From NCBI RefSeq assembly GCF_014529535.1, contig NW_023503785.1, forward strand, positions 868,001-932,000: a stretch of DNA of 64,000 bases, read 5' to 3'. The notes below the pieces were generated by a model, which did not search any database, had not been told where the DNA came from, and was given only the letters and a program-made list of their open reading frames with translations. Shown piece by piece: positions 23,147 through 33,814 of the stretch. The stretch's first letter is position 1, and each line of letters starts with the position of its first letter. The position numbers and the translations under genes are program-made. The DNA is from Bradysia coprophila (taxonomy: Eukaryota; Arthropoda; Insecta; Diptera; Sciaridae).

Positions 23147-23222
23147 CTTTATCGCCCAGAACCACTTACAGTGGAGGTGTGACACAAGTCCTGTTATCCA
23201 CTTACAAAAGAACTGATATCGG
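23147..23222. repeat. 75-bp repeat, inverted partner at 28425-28497
   Basis: Contains CCACTTACAGTGGAGGTGTG and ACTTACAAAAGAACTGATAT. The complement occurs at about 28425-28497 with few differences. It may be the end of an interrupted or duplicated repeat family. Confidence 0.6.
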
Positions 23223-23484
23223 TGTAGGTGACGCTTACAGATTCGACACGCAAAAAGATATACGTCACAAATGGCAGCTGATGAGGAAAGTACGCGAAAG
23301 TTTTATCAACAAAAATCTTACCAGAAAAATTTTAGGAAGAAAATTATAACAAAAAAAATTTGCGTCAAAAAGTGGCAGATGATTCGGCTTTCTTCCGTTT
23401 GAATTCCAATTACAGAGGGGCAGCAGTGATGCCGAATTTAGCGAAAATATTTTAGAGGGTGGTGTATGAAATGAACAAGCTAAA

Positions 23485-23760
23485 TTGATCATCTGTCCCC
23501 AACTGTCGAAGCGAGCACATGGATTTGTGAGTAACAGGTCAGTAGAAACCAATTTAATGGAATTCTCTCATTTCGTCCACTCAGCATATGAAATCGGAGC
23601 CCAGGTGGACATGTTTTACTTAGATGTATCAAAGGCCTTTGATACTGTAGATCAACCATTGTCAATACGCAAGTTAGCAAATTTTCCACTTGGTAACCGA
23701 TCATTTCGATGGTTCAATTCGTACTCCGCGAAGAGAAAGCACCGTGTGCGAGTAGTGTCT
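23485..23760 (+). pseudogene. Jockey-like reverse transcriptase fragment
   Basis: Translates to HGFVSNRSVETNLMEF and VDMFYLDVSKAFDTVDQPL, the conserved fingers/palm region of Jockey-clade reverse transcriptases (xHGFxxxRS and DxSKAFDxVD). Similarity fades after about 23760. No catalytic FADD box and no other parts of the element are nearby. Confidence 0.75.
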
Positions 23761-24331
23761 GAGTGTCTGTCAACCGAACAACACGCATTTTCCCGTCTGT
23801 CGCCGTTAATGGTCTTTCAAGCTTGTTTCTCCGATTTATTTACGGCTAATTTAGTGTGGTACAACTTGAAACATTTCTGGCGGCAGAAATGGGAAATTGT
23901 TTTTCGAAAATAAGTTTTTTTTTGCAAATATCACTCCAGTAAAAGTAAATTTAAATGTGCATAGATCCGGACGAATCGTTTCGGGTGTAAATTCGTTTCA
24001 GTGTACAGTAATGCTAGCTCTCGCTCTTGTTTTGTCCCTATTGTGTTCCAATTTTGCTCGGCTTTCGAAAGAACTGTGCCTTTGTTTTTGTCACAGAGTC
24101 AAAGAGTGAAAAGAGACATCGTTTTTACATTTCTCGGCGATGACGAAATGTTCGTTCTTTTCAACTCGCAATCAACAAGTGCGCTTAGCCGCTATCGTTA
24201 CAGTGTGGTTAAATGAAGTTTCTATTGTGTTTCACTTGATTTTTTTTTTTTTTTTTTTTAGGTTTTAAATTTTTTTTTTATTGCCCATATTAAAAATTAC
24301 AAAAAGTATAAAAATATCACATAGAATATAA

Positions 24332-25030
24332 TCACATAAAAACATTGAAATCATTCCCGTCATTGAAGGTGTCTCTAATGCAAATTGAATTACCCCTCTG
24401 AATCGCGATGGACACCCGTTGCAGCAGGTAATCTAGTGAACGAGGTTCACCAGTGTTTTCCTTCATCAGCTTGCCCAACTTTTTCGCGAAAATGGCCGTC
24501 TCAGGTCCGATTGCACCAAAGGTTTCGAATGCAAGCGGCGTAAAATTGTAATTGGCTTTTAAGTCGATGTAATTGTTATGTTTGAGACGCTCAGCCTGGT
24601 CTGCCGCTGCTCCACTGACCAAAGACGTAGAGTTTAGGTACGAAACCGCAATGGTATTCACAACAGTCACGTCCCAAATCAATGGCTTACCGCGACTCCA
24701 TGGGTAACTGGTTACACCATCTGGGCGTTTACCATCACGTCTTGAAAGACCATAAGGCTCGGTGTTATTGGGAACTCCAGCAGAACTGAAAGCCATTGAA
24801 AAAATCTTGTTGATCTCGCCATGACGTGGGTATTTTCCTTTAGTTTTATTGCAAGACAGTGCGTGGTAGCCTTTTGGGTCGACCATTTCTCCGCAAACAC
24901 ATCGATGAGGTTCGCATACATTGTTGCCACATCGAAGAGCCACTGCCGTTCTCGCTGAGTCATTATCCAAGAGGAGTCCTAATTGGTGGGATGGTACTGC
25001 CTGGAGCCACTTGATCGATTCGGTTCTGAC
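24332..25030 (-). pseudogene. R2-like retrotransposon 3' fragment (endonuclease domain)
   Basis: A 212-codon open frame from 24970 to 24332, extended upstream in the same style (ESIKWLQAVPSHQLGLLLDN). It shows the Cys/His cluster (CVCGEMVDPKGYHALSC), RRDGKRPDGVTSYPW and PLIWDVTVV (RPD...D endonuclease signature), and the end YLLQRVSIAIQRGN. The frame is intact over this part but the reverse transcriptase is missing. Its 3' UTR differs from the copies at 2.6 and 22.9 kb, so it is a separate subfamily. Confidence 0.8.
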
Positions 25031-25786
25031 TTAGTATAAAATAGTTAAATTAAGTGAATCACTGCGAAAGTGTACGCGTAGAAAATTTATCGCATTTGTT
25101 AGTGCACAAAAGGTTTGTTTCTCCAAAAGCTTCGTTCTTGTTATGCGTAACGTCCTTGTCAAACTATTGTGCAGCTTTGTCGTTTTTCGTCCAACAGCTG
25201 TGTGCCCCATTTTAATGTGAACAATGTATACCGTAGCATTCTGCAACATCGTCCTTAAGAGACATGAGTAGCATGAACATAGATAGCCGAATTTAAATTG
25301 TTTAATTCAATTCATCTACGTTTCATAACCCTCATGTCGTTTGTGAAACCGATGGTCAAGCACATGCAAATCGGATCATGCGATTTTTTCTCGGAAAGTG
25401 AGGGAACCAACGGTAAAAACCAGTCTTTTAGGACTGGGTTTGTGTGGTAAATGTATGTAGTGACTATCCATATAAGAGAGTGGAAAGAGAGAATTTTGAC
25501 GAGTCGTGAAGAGACGATAATGAATATTCGAATTCAAAGTCTCACGCTAGATTCATGTTTTTCTCTCTCTTGTCTCTATGGAGTACACAGAGTTGCAAGG
25601 TGTGAACGTAGAAAAGAGAAGAAACGGTCTTATGGACGTAAAGAGTTTGTAAGCATGGTAGGGAAAAGGACAGAATGCTTCCCGCCTGTAGAGTCGAACA
25701 CGATTGCATCTAACAAATCGAATTTAGATCTTCTTGGAGTCTATTGTGCGTGTTTAAGGTTTCTGTTCCTGTTTCATTGCAGGAAA

Positions 25787-27152
25787 ATGAATCGAGCGAC
25801 GCCACCAACGACTGAAAGTGACACATCGTCATTAAATAGCGACTTTACTGACATTGATATAGGTGCAAACGCAGCTGAGATGTCTGATGGTGAGATCCTA
25901 TCGGAAATTAAAGCTTTGCATCCAGGAAAAGCTTTGGCGTATCATACAGATACAAAGTTCTCAGTTTCGAAGACTATGAGTGACACGACACTGGCCACAC
26001 CGAAGATTCCTTCGGCGGTGGTAATTCCAGAATCGTCGTTGTCCAACCGCTCAAAAGTCGCTGAACAGAGATCGTGGGGCGAGCTTGAATTTCAAACCAA
26101 GAAGCCCAGACGCTATCGTAGCGGTAAGGGCTCCGCAAATGACAAGACCTCGGACAACTCCTTGGCGGCCTTTTTGTCGAAAGTTACGATGTCGAGCGCC
26201 AAAAATGATTCCAAACCAGTCGAGGACCGAACAAGCAAATTTGAAGCAAGTACGCCGATAAATAGCAAACGAATTCACAGTGCTGGAACGACACCAGAAG
26301 ATTTCAAGAGTCAACCGGGAAAGTTGGCCAAATTGGAAGACGGGATAAAATGGGAAACGTTAAACCTAAAAGTCTGCATGCCACAAAGACTACCAACAGG
26401 GAAAGAACTGCAAACCATTAAACAGTTCCTGCAATATCAAATTGAAGCAGCGCTTACTCACCGGGAAAAATTCATTCCACTCTTCACCGAACCATGCAAA
26501 ATTGAACGAGACGGAGTGTATTGTGTACGTGTATTGTTCCGACCTGGCCTGTACCAAATGGTTAAAGTGCATGGTAATACCAGGCATCCCGGATGTCTCG
26601 GGCGTTCTGACGGTTCTGCCACAAGACACACCACTGAAGCTTGACCCAAATTTTGTCATGGTCCGGATGGTAGTGTGCATCCCTACAAGAAAGCCCGGTG
26701 ACCAGATCCTTAACAATTTAGCTCAACTAAACAAGGATTTGAACACGGAAAGATGGTGCATCAAGAGAATCCGCCCAAAGGGTTCAAACAAATCCATGGT
26801 CTTTATGCGGATCGACAAACGATCATACGACACCATCGCCTTGCGAAACGGAAAAGTAAACTGGATCTTAGGGCCCATTTATTTTGAAGTGGAAGCGCAC
26901 AAATCACGGAAGAAGTCGAAACAAAATCCGACATCAGGATCCGACAAACCTGTGGACACAAGCAATCTCTTGCAGAAGAACCACGGTGTTGAACCACCTT
27001 CTAACAGAAGTGTGGATAAAACCCTCTCTAGAGATGGAGGCTCAAATCGGAAAGGGGTCAATAAAGCTGCCTCCGTAGGCGTACGTCAGCATGCTGAGAA
27101 GGGAAGAAACGGACGATCTTCAGCAACTGATGCAACACGGACGACAAAGTAG
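25787..27152 (+). pseudogene. DUF4780-like ORF1 protein with one frameshift
   Basis: The ATG at 25787 follows a strong acceptor-like tract (TTCCTGTTTCATTGCAG), though no donor was identified. The first ~240 residues are low-complexity, Ser/Thr-rich and basic. The conserved part resembles DUF4780: LPTGKELQTIKQFLQYQIEA, a frameshift near 26535-26545, then CTKWLK, VLPQDTPLKLD, QILNNLAQLNKDLNTERW, MVFMRIDKRSYDTI. The tail to the stop at 27152 is basic and low-complexity. DUF4780 proteins are common as ORF1 partners of insect retroelements. A single indel breaks an otherwise long reading frame. Confidence 0.65.
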
Positions 27153-27407
27153 CCCGTATTGCACAAATTTTTCGCTCTGGACGATAGTAGTGGAAAAGAG
27201 TATTCATTTTCAGCCGATTTTGTGCCTATTTACGTTTACTTTTGCATTACATTATTCTCTCTTATAATCGTTGTCATTATTCCTTTGTAAGTTATCATCT
27301 TTGGATGTAATAAATGAAGGAAGGGGGTTGGTACAAAGGGTCGTAGATCCAGGTGCCTGTTCAACTCAATAGTTGGACCTCCCAACACTCCTAAATCTAA
27401 TCTAGAA

Positions 27408-28094
27408 ATGGACGAATTCGGGCAGTGGTGTGATGACAATGGGCTGGAACTGAACATTGGAAAATGCAAGGTGATGACTTTCACACGCAATAGGAATCCC
27501 ATCGAAGCAAATTACACCATCAAAGGAACAGAGATAGAAAGAGTCAAACAAATACCGGACCTGGGCGTCATGATGGATCCAAAAATGACTTTTGCGCTGC
27601 ACAGAGAGCTGGTTAAGAAGAAAGCCGACAACAACCTCGGATTCGTGAAACGGGAGTGCTACAAGGCACTGAACATGCACAATGCCAAACTGTTGTATGG
27701 AACGCTGGTGAATTCACACTTAGAATACGCAAATATTATTTGGTAGCCGTATACAAATACACACAGACCATACCAAGAACGATGCGAAGAATTAGGACTA
27801 GTCTCACTGAACAGAAGGAGGGTAATTTCGGCTGCATTGTGGATGCACCAAATTGTATCTGGACGTCTGAACTCTCCATACTTACGTAATCAACTGAACT
27901 TAAATACTGGAGATCGCCAACTGAGAAATTCAGGTTTTATTAGACTGGAACATCAGAGAACGGAATATGGGTGGAATTCTCCGCTCAACAATGCGTGCAA
28001 AGGATTCAATTGTGCAGCGGCAGTTGTCGATCCGACGTTATCGTTTATACGCTTTAAACAAGAAGTTGAAACTGCCAGATCGGGCATTCGGTAA
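27408..28094 (+). pseudogene. C-terminal reverse transcriptase fragment, Jockey/CR1-like
   Basis: Begins with WCDDNGLELNIGKCKVMTF (post-catalytic thumb region) and continues LYGTLVNSHLEYANIIW. The frame then changes near 27746-27780 to RCEELGLVSLNRRRVISAAL and LRNSGFIRLEHQRTEYGWN, the usual C-terminal region of this clade, ending at 28094. The upstream catalytic domain is missing. Confidence 0.75.
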
Positions 28095-28424
28095 CCTCAT
28101 AGAACTATGATACGAGAGATAATGATTGTTAGATGGCAAAGGACTGTGATATAGTGGAAGTGAATTTAAGGGAATAGGTAAATATAATATTAAAAATTGA
28201 ATTGACTGATTGATTTGAACGTTAATATGAATTTAAATTCGAATTGAAGTAGACTTAGATGTGTCTGAGCGGATTGACTGACGAAGCTAGAAAGCCAGAT
28301 TTATTTAGTGTTTAACTTTTGATTGTATTGATTGTGATGATGACGAGACGATGACTGTAACTATGTCAGCTTACTTAAGTAGACACTAAAACCAAAGAAT
28401 AAATAAATAAATTCCATTTACACC

Positions 28425-28497
28425 GATATCAGTTCTTTTGTAAGTGGATAACAGGACTTGCGTCACACCTCCACTGTAAGTGGTTTTGGGCGATATC
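28425..28497. repeat. Inverted partner of the repeat at 23147
   Basis: ATATCAGTTCTTTTGTAAGT and CACACCTCCACTGTAAGTGG are the complement of 23147-23222. ATATCAGTTCTTTTGTAAG occurs twice within the flank, at 28427 and 28493. Confidence 0.6.
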
Positions 28498-29064
28498 AGT
28501 TCTTTTGTAAGAAGATTTTTTTTTTGAGAATTTGGTATAACGCAATAAAATCAGCGAATTTAAAAAAAAAACCTGAAACACATGTCGACTAAAATCCAAA
28601 ACTATAACTTTGCCTTTAAACCGAACTTTATAACTGACATATTTGCCAAGATATAGATCCCAATTAACCAATTTCTTCCTTAATTAGTATGAGGACGTCC
28701 TAAATCTAAATAATCGGAACACGAAATTCAGGAGTTTCTTAGTAAAAAAAAGAAGTATTTTAGGAGGTCAAAATGAATTCCTATTTTTAAGCATTTTTCT
28801 TAGCAGAAAAGGATGCCAAATTGAAGGCCGAATTCTTCTGAATGATACTTCGTTACAATTGTTAATAATAAGTTGAGAAACGTGCGGCTTCGAGTTACAT
28901 TGCCTTAATAAAACTACAAAAAAATGAATTATTACTCAACTAAACGCAGAATCGGTGATTTGAGTGTTGAACGTAACAAGTGAGTGATTGCAGCATAATA
29001 AATTGATGTTCGATACAATTGTGTGAAGAAAAATATTTTTTCTAGGAACGAAATCACTAAAAAA

Positions 29065-30885
29065 ATGAAAATTGACCTTCCTGCTGAACTGGCTTCTTGG
29101 GCAAATGCGTCTAAAACAAAAGCAGACAGTTTCACGAGACTTCTAAAAATTTTGCAAAGGCATGGGTATCCTGATCTCCCGTCTGATTCACGAACATTGT
29201 TGGAGACTCCTCGACAAACTTCGTTGTTAGTTAGAAATGTTCCACCCGGGCAATATATTCATATTGGCATTGAAGCTGGCGCTCTGTACACTTTGAGACA
29301 AAATGGGATTGATGTTAATGGGCTCCAATTTATGATTATTGACTACAACACGGACGGGGTACAAATTAGCAAAAGTACCACACAAGTATTTTGGCCGATC
29401 TGGTGCAGAATCAGGAATCCTTACATTGGACAACCTTTTTTATGTGGAATTTTCTACAGTAACTCTGGAGGACCAAAAGACGCTAACTTATTTATTCTTG
29501 ATTTCGTGAATGAGTTAAAATACCTAATAACGAATGGCTTGAAAGTTAATAACAAAACCAAAATACCGATTCGTGCCGGTAGATTCATGGGCGATGCCCC
29601 AGGACGATGTGATATAATGGGTTCGTGTTTAAATGGATTTTTTTTACCTCTTTACTTACATGAAAAAATGTCAACTTTTTTAGGCTTAAAAGGCCCAACT
29701 GGTTACTACGGCTGTAGTCGGTGTACAACAAAGGGACTTCATTGTGAGAATCGTGTCTGCTTTCCGGAGTTGAACGCGGCTTTGAGATCAGACAAAGATT
29801 TTAAAGATAGAGCTCAGCCACAACATCATCACTTCACTTCTTTCCTGGAAGAAGTTCTTGAGTTGCTAGGTGTAACTCAAGCTCCAATAGACGGTATGCA
29901 TTTAGTCTACGCTTGCGTTACGCGACGAATTTTGTTTTGGTTAAACACCGATTGTGTCAATTATAAATTTCGACTCTCGTCCGCTCAAATCGGTACGGTA
30001 AATAATTTGTTGGAAATTGCTGCTTTGACGAGACCAGTTGAGTTTGCTCGACCAGTGAAAGGCATTCATAAATACAAAAAATTTAAGTGCACTCAACTAA
30101 GACAATTTCTGTTGTACCTTAGTATTGTCGTGTTAAAAAAAGTATTTTCGGAATTTCAGTATGAACATTTGCTTCTATTGGTAATCGGGATTCGGTTACT
30201 GAGTGACGAAAAACAGTTTGTAAAAAATAATGCACTTGCAAAGAAAATGTTGCACGATTATGTACAAATTTTGGAAACGAAATTCGGCAAATGGCGTGTC
30301 ATTTATAGTGTGCATAATTTGATTCATTTAGCTGATGAAGTGCTAACTCAAAATGAGCCACTCGATCGATTCTCTATGTGGGAGTTTGAAACCGCAAACA
30401 ATGGGTTGAAAGAATTCACGAAACGCCAAGGAGCTTACTTGCAGCAATGTTATAACCGAACATTTGAAAAATATAATTACCGACGCGACAATCCTGCTCA
30501 TTTAATTAAATATCCAATTCTGAAATTTCACATTGAAAATGAATATGCTGGTATCAATATAGCGAAGCAATTTTTTTCTCGTGTCATATTTGAACATTTT
30601 ATGTTAGATCAGTCTTCAGGTAATAAATGGTTTGTAACAACTTCAGGTGAAATTGGATTATTCGAACAAGCGGTACTTGTGGATGAAAAAATTAAAATTC
30701 GATGTCGCTTCATAAAACGAAAATTTAACTATTTTGAAAAGCCACTAAACTCATCTCTATTACTCATTTTCCAGTGCAACGAAGATGACTTAACTAATCT
30801 TTTTGAGATTGACTCCGATCATATACAGTCCAAAATGTTCATGATAAAAGACGGAGGAAGCTCAGTTTTTATCCCACTTTTATAA
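29065..30885 (+). CDS. En/Spm-like transposase-related protein
   Basis: Open from 29023 to 30885, with the first ATG at 29065 (~606 codons). A TTTTTTCTAG just upstream (to 29044) could be a splice acceptor for an upstream exon. Order of motifs: a short basic N-terminus; FMIIDYNTDGVQISKS (likely an Asp of the catalytic core); FVNELKYLITNG; a zinc-ribbon-like GYYGCSRCTTKGLHCENRVC; PIDGMHLVYACVTRRILFWL; RPVKGIHKYKKFKCTQLRQF; and HNLIHLADEVL...RFSMWEFE. The last resembles the HLV...GP...FE region of DUF4218 in En/Spm transposases. No stop or frameshift is seen. The superfamily call is inferred from motif style; the zinc ribbon and HLADEVL region are what I see. It could be functional or domesticated. 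Confidence 0.7.
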   Translation: MKIDLPAELASWANASKTKADSFTRLLKILQRHGYPDLPSDSRTLLETPRQTSLLVRNVPPGQYIHIGIEAGALYTLRQNGIDVNGLQFMIIDYNTDGVQISKSTTQVFWPIWCRIRNPYIGQPFLCGIFYSNSGGPKDANLFILDFVNELKYLITNGLKVNNKTKIPIRAGRFMGDAPGRCDIMGSCLNGFFLPLYLHEKMSTFLGLKGPTGYYGCSRCTTKGLHCENRVCFPELNAALRSDKDFKDRAQPQHHHFTSFLEEVLELLGVTQAPIDGMHLVYACVTRRILFWLNTDCVNYKFRLSSAQIGTVNNLLEIAALTRPVEFARPVKGIHKYKKFKCTQLRQFLLYLSIVVLKKVFSEFQYEHLLLLVIGIRLLSDEKQFVKNNALAKKMLHDYVQILETKFGKWRVIYSVHNLIHLADEVLTQNEPLDRFSMWEFETANNGLKEFTKRQGAYLQQCYNRTFEKYNYRRDNPAHLIKYPILKFHIENEYAGINIAKQFFSRVIFEHFMLDQSSGNKWFVTTSGEIGLFEQAVLVDEKIKIRCRFIKRKFNYFEKPLNSSLLLIFQCNEDDLTNLFEIDSDHIQSKMFMIKDGGSSVFIPLL

Positions 30886-31517
30886 AAACAATTGTAATTT
30901 TGAATTAATTTTTTAATGGGCAAATATCACAAAGCTCTTCAAATGCAACTGCATTTATCACAAAATCGCCTTTAAAATTATTTCTTTTATGCACAAGTCA
31001 ATTAATTTTTTTTAATTATTTTGACAAACTAACGATAAATCTCACTTCAATTACTGATTATTATTGATTTCATACAAAAATCCTTTAATTTTTGTTTCTC
31101 TTTAATAATTGATTTTTCAACATCAAAATTCATTGAATTATTGGCTCGATATTTTTACAACGTTTAAGTTCGAGTGTATTAATGAATTATATTTATTTAT
31201 CCAAAAAATTTATAATTTGAATTTTTCCTTTAATTTTTTTTAACGAATTAATCAAGAATGGCTCAGACAGTCATATATTATTGAATTATATCAATTGTTA
31301 ACATCGAATTAGTAACTGTCGCTTTCAGTCGCCTCGAATTTATATATCAAATTGTATTTGCAGTAAAGAATTAAGAGAATGAAAATAAAATGTTTGCCTT
31401 TGATCATGAATGTACGTAGCGTAAAATTCATTAAATGTTTCAAATATAAATGTAAAAACTCACTCGACTAGTAGCTTATTCGTTCACATCACAGTCTCGA
31501 TATAGGTGGACAGTCGT

Positions 31518-33403
31518 TCATTTCGGTGGACTGGCCAAAGGTACTTTTGAAACTGTTGCCTGAATATTTTCCGTGGATGGCGGTGGTAGCAATGGATGCG
31601 AAACATCGTTGCATTGTGCTGAATGTGATGTGCCGGCGGTATAGTTCATTTTATCAAATTTAGGCTGGCAGTCATTCAGTTCGGTGGATGGCGATGCACT
31701 GGTAAAAGATACTTTTGATGCTGTTGCCTGTATATTTTCGGTCGATGGCAGTGATAGCAATGCCTGCGAAACATCGTTGCATTGTGCCGAATGTGATGTG
31801 CCGGTGGCTATGTTCATTTTATCAACTTTTTCAGCAGCACTTTTGGTTCGTTGTTGTACCACCCCTTTCAAAATTTCCATCGCGTCACACTTAGGATATT
31901 TCGCCTCCATAATACCGACGATCATTTCCACGATCGAATGCAATTTGTTGAAACTTTTCTTCTTTTTTGTGCCGCCCCATGTATACTGGCTCATACATTG
32001 TATATCGCACAGCGACTTCAATATTTTACGCGCTGTCTTTGTTTCGTCCTCTCCTTGGAGTTTTTCCAGCTTTGAAATTACAAAGCTTTTATATTTTTCA
32101 TCATCATTCAAATTGAACTCAAATAATGAGTCGGCGGTGGAGATAGGAAAGCAACTCTTATATGTGGCAGCGAACGTTGCCACTTCATCGTTTGTTAGAT
32201 CAAATTCATGTTGCTTTTCCTCATCTTGCACAAAAATGACCTGCTCCCCGCCTCTATATTGTTCTGACGTCACAAAATCCAAAAACAGTTGGCGATTGGT
32301 CAGTATTTCACTTCGAATCGAATTGAATTCAGTGAAGAATTTTTTGTGTAACCAATCGATCTTGTTACATAGTTTCTGGTAGCACAGCTACTAAGTGAAC
32401 AGCAACGTGTGTCACTAGCTTCGTTAGATGTAGCCAACTGAATACCAACTGGCACATTTGCTTCTGCGTTGAAATTAAGAATTTGTCGTTCCATTGGCTC
32501 ATAATTCTTGTCCGGTTCATGTAGGCCGATGTCATTCAATACGACAAAATTTGCAGTTTGCTGCGACTGTGTATCAGCATTGATCATATTTTCGTTGTCG
32601 TTTGTTAGCAAATCAGCGAAGTTAAACACTTCTGGACCTTGCATGTTGGAAACGAAGGAATCAGCATCGACAGATTGCATTATTATATTGTTCGGTACAT
32701 CTGGTCCAAAACAAGAATTGTAGTTGGATATCGTCTGAACTGCTGCAACATATAAAAAGGGGTGTCAAACTATGATACAAAACTTTTGTCAAATATTAAA
32801 CTGGTTTGGTAACACAATAAGATTTCAATAAAAAAATATTTAAAAAAAACCAACGTTGTTGACATTCAGGTTCGCTTTCCGAACTGCTTTCAAATTTCCT
32901 CTGAATAGTTTTCACAGGTGCTTTTTTGTTTCGTTTTAGATGCTTAGGTTTCGAAGGCTCAATCTCTGCAGCTTCGGCTTCGGTTGTACTGAAGTACTCA
33001 CAGAACACTTTCTCGGCACTTATAGCTTCTTCAATTGAAGCTGAAAAAAAATGTCTTCAGAAAATGCAAAGAAATAACATAACCTCACTTAGAAACATTT
33101 ACCTAAGCCAATTTTTAATACTCTGCCCTCGCGACAATCCCATTGATCATTGTTTTCTGGTACCGTGCACACAAATTTTGCATGTTTCGTGAATTTCATG
33201 TATTTGTCTTTAGTTTGGTTAGGCAAACGTCGCGGAAAATAAAATTTTGCTGTATCTCGCGGCTTGATCGCAACATTTTTTTTGTGTGCAAATAACCACA
33301 CGTGTGGTATAAATTGAACGTAAATTTCACCACTTTCCACGGTTTCAATTATTACGTATGTGTTAGCAGAGTCTGCTTTTGGAACTTGAAATTTTCGTTT
33401 CAT
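31518..33403 (-). CDS. DUF4806-domain protein, spliced, unknown function
   Basis: ATG at 33401-33403. Exon 1 (33403-33103) encodes WLFAHKKNVAIKPRDTAKFY and ends at a CTTAG/GTAAAT donor. Exon 2 starts at 33040 after a pyrimidine tract and encodes a basic, Ser/Glu-rich segment, ending near 32855. Exon 3 starts near 32742 and runs to about 32370. The last exon (about 32320-31518) carries the DUF4806 domain (SKLEKLQGEDETKTARKILK, CMSQYTWGGTKKKKSFNKLH). The last two junctions are uncertain. After the domain comes a repeated ~50-residue block with TGTSHSAQCNDVS twice (31820-31720 and 31650-31540). DUF4806 has no firm function. Location inside transposon ends suggests an accessory protein. Confidence 0.65.
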
Positions 33404-33814
33404 TTTAATGAACGAATTATCACAAAGAATCTGAGTAAAAATAACATTAAACTAATATCGGGGTGTAAACAATGCAAATGTGATTATTTAATGATGAAGG
33501 GGGAATGACGTTTGCTGCGTATTTTGATCGATGACACATACATTCAGAGATTAACTCTAGCATAACGGCACGTTAATAGGGCGTCCGATTTATTTGCCTT
33601 TTTTCGACAAATAATTCTTTTTGGTATAGTTTTAAAGGACGTTCCTTTTTTAAATAAGGAAGAAACTGGTTAATTGGGGATCACATAGCTTACGGTTAAA
33701 ATGCTCATAGCTTCCAAATAAGCGACTTTTTAGTAAAACTCTGAAACACGTGTCGACTAAAATCTGAAACTTTATACATTTTTCTTTAACACGAGGTTTC
33801 CATCTGCCATATTT

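Larger units (their letters stand above)
25330..28412 (+). mobile_element. Internally deleted non-LTR retrotransposon with DUF4780-type ORF1
   Basis: An ORF1-like frame (25787-27152) is followed by only the C-terminal end of a reverse transcriptase (about 27408-28094) and a tail of AATAAATAAATAAATT at 28398-28412. The endonuclease and most of the reverse transcriptase are absent, so the element has a large internal deletion. The left boundary is not defined. Confidence 0.65.
28659..33678. mobile_element. ~5-kb DNA transposon: En/Spm-like transposase plus DUF4806 gene
   Basis: The left end CCCAATTAACCAATTTCTTC (28659) is inverted at the right end (GAAACTGGTTAATTGGG, ending 33678). The flanks continue a shared repeat interrupted at ATAGAT / GATCACATAG, consistent with a 3-bp GAT duplication. 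Inside are a convergent pair: a transposase-like gene on + (29065-30885) and an intron-containing DUF4806 gene on - (33403-31518). The host repeat resumes at 33679 and recurs at about 35030-35200, which supports the boundary. Confidence 0.7.
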
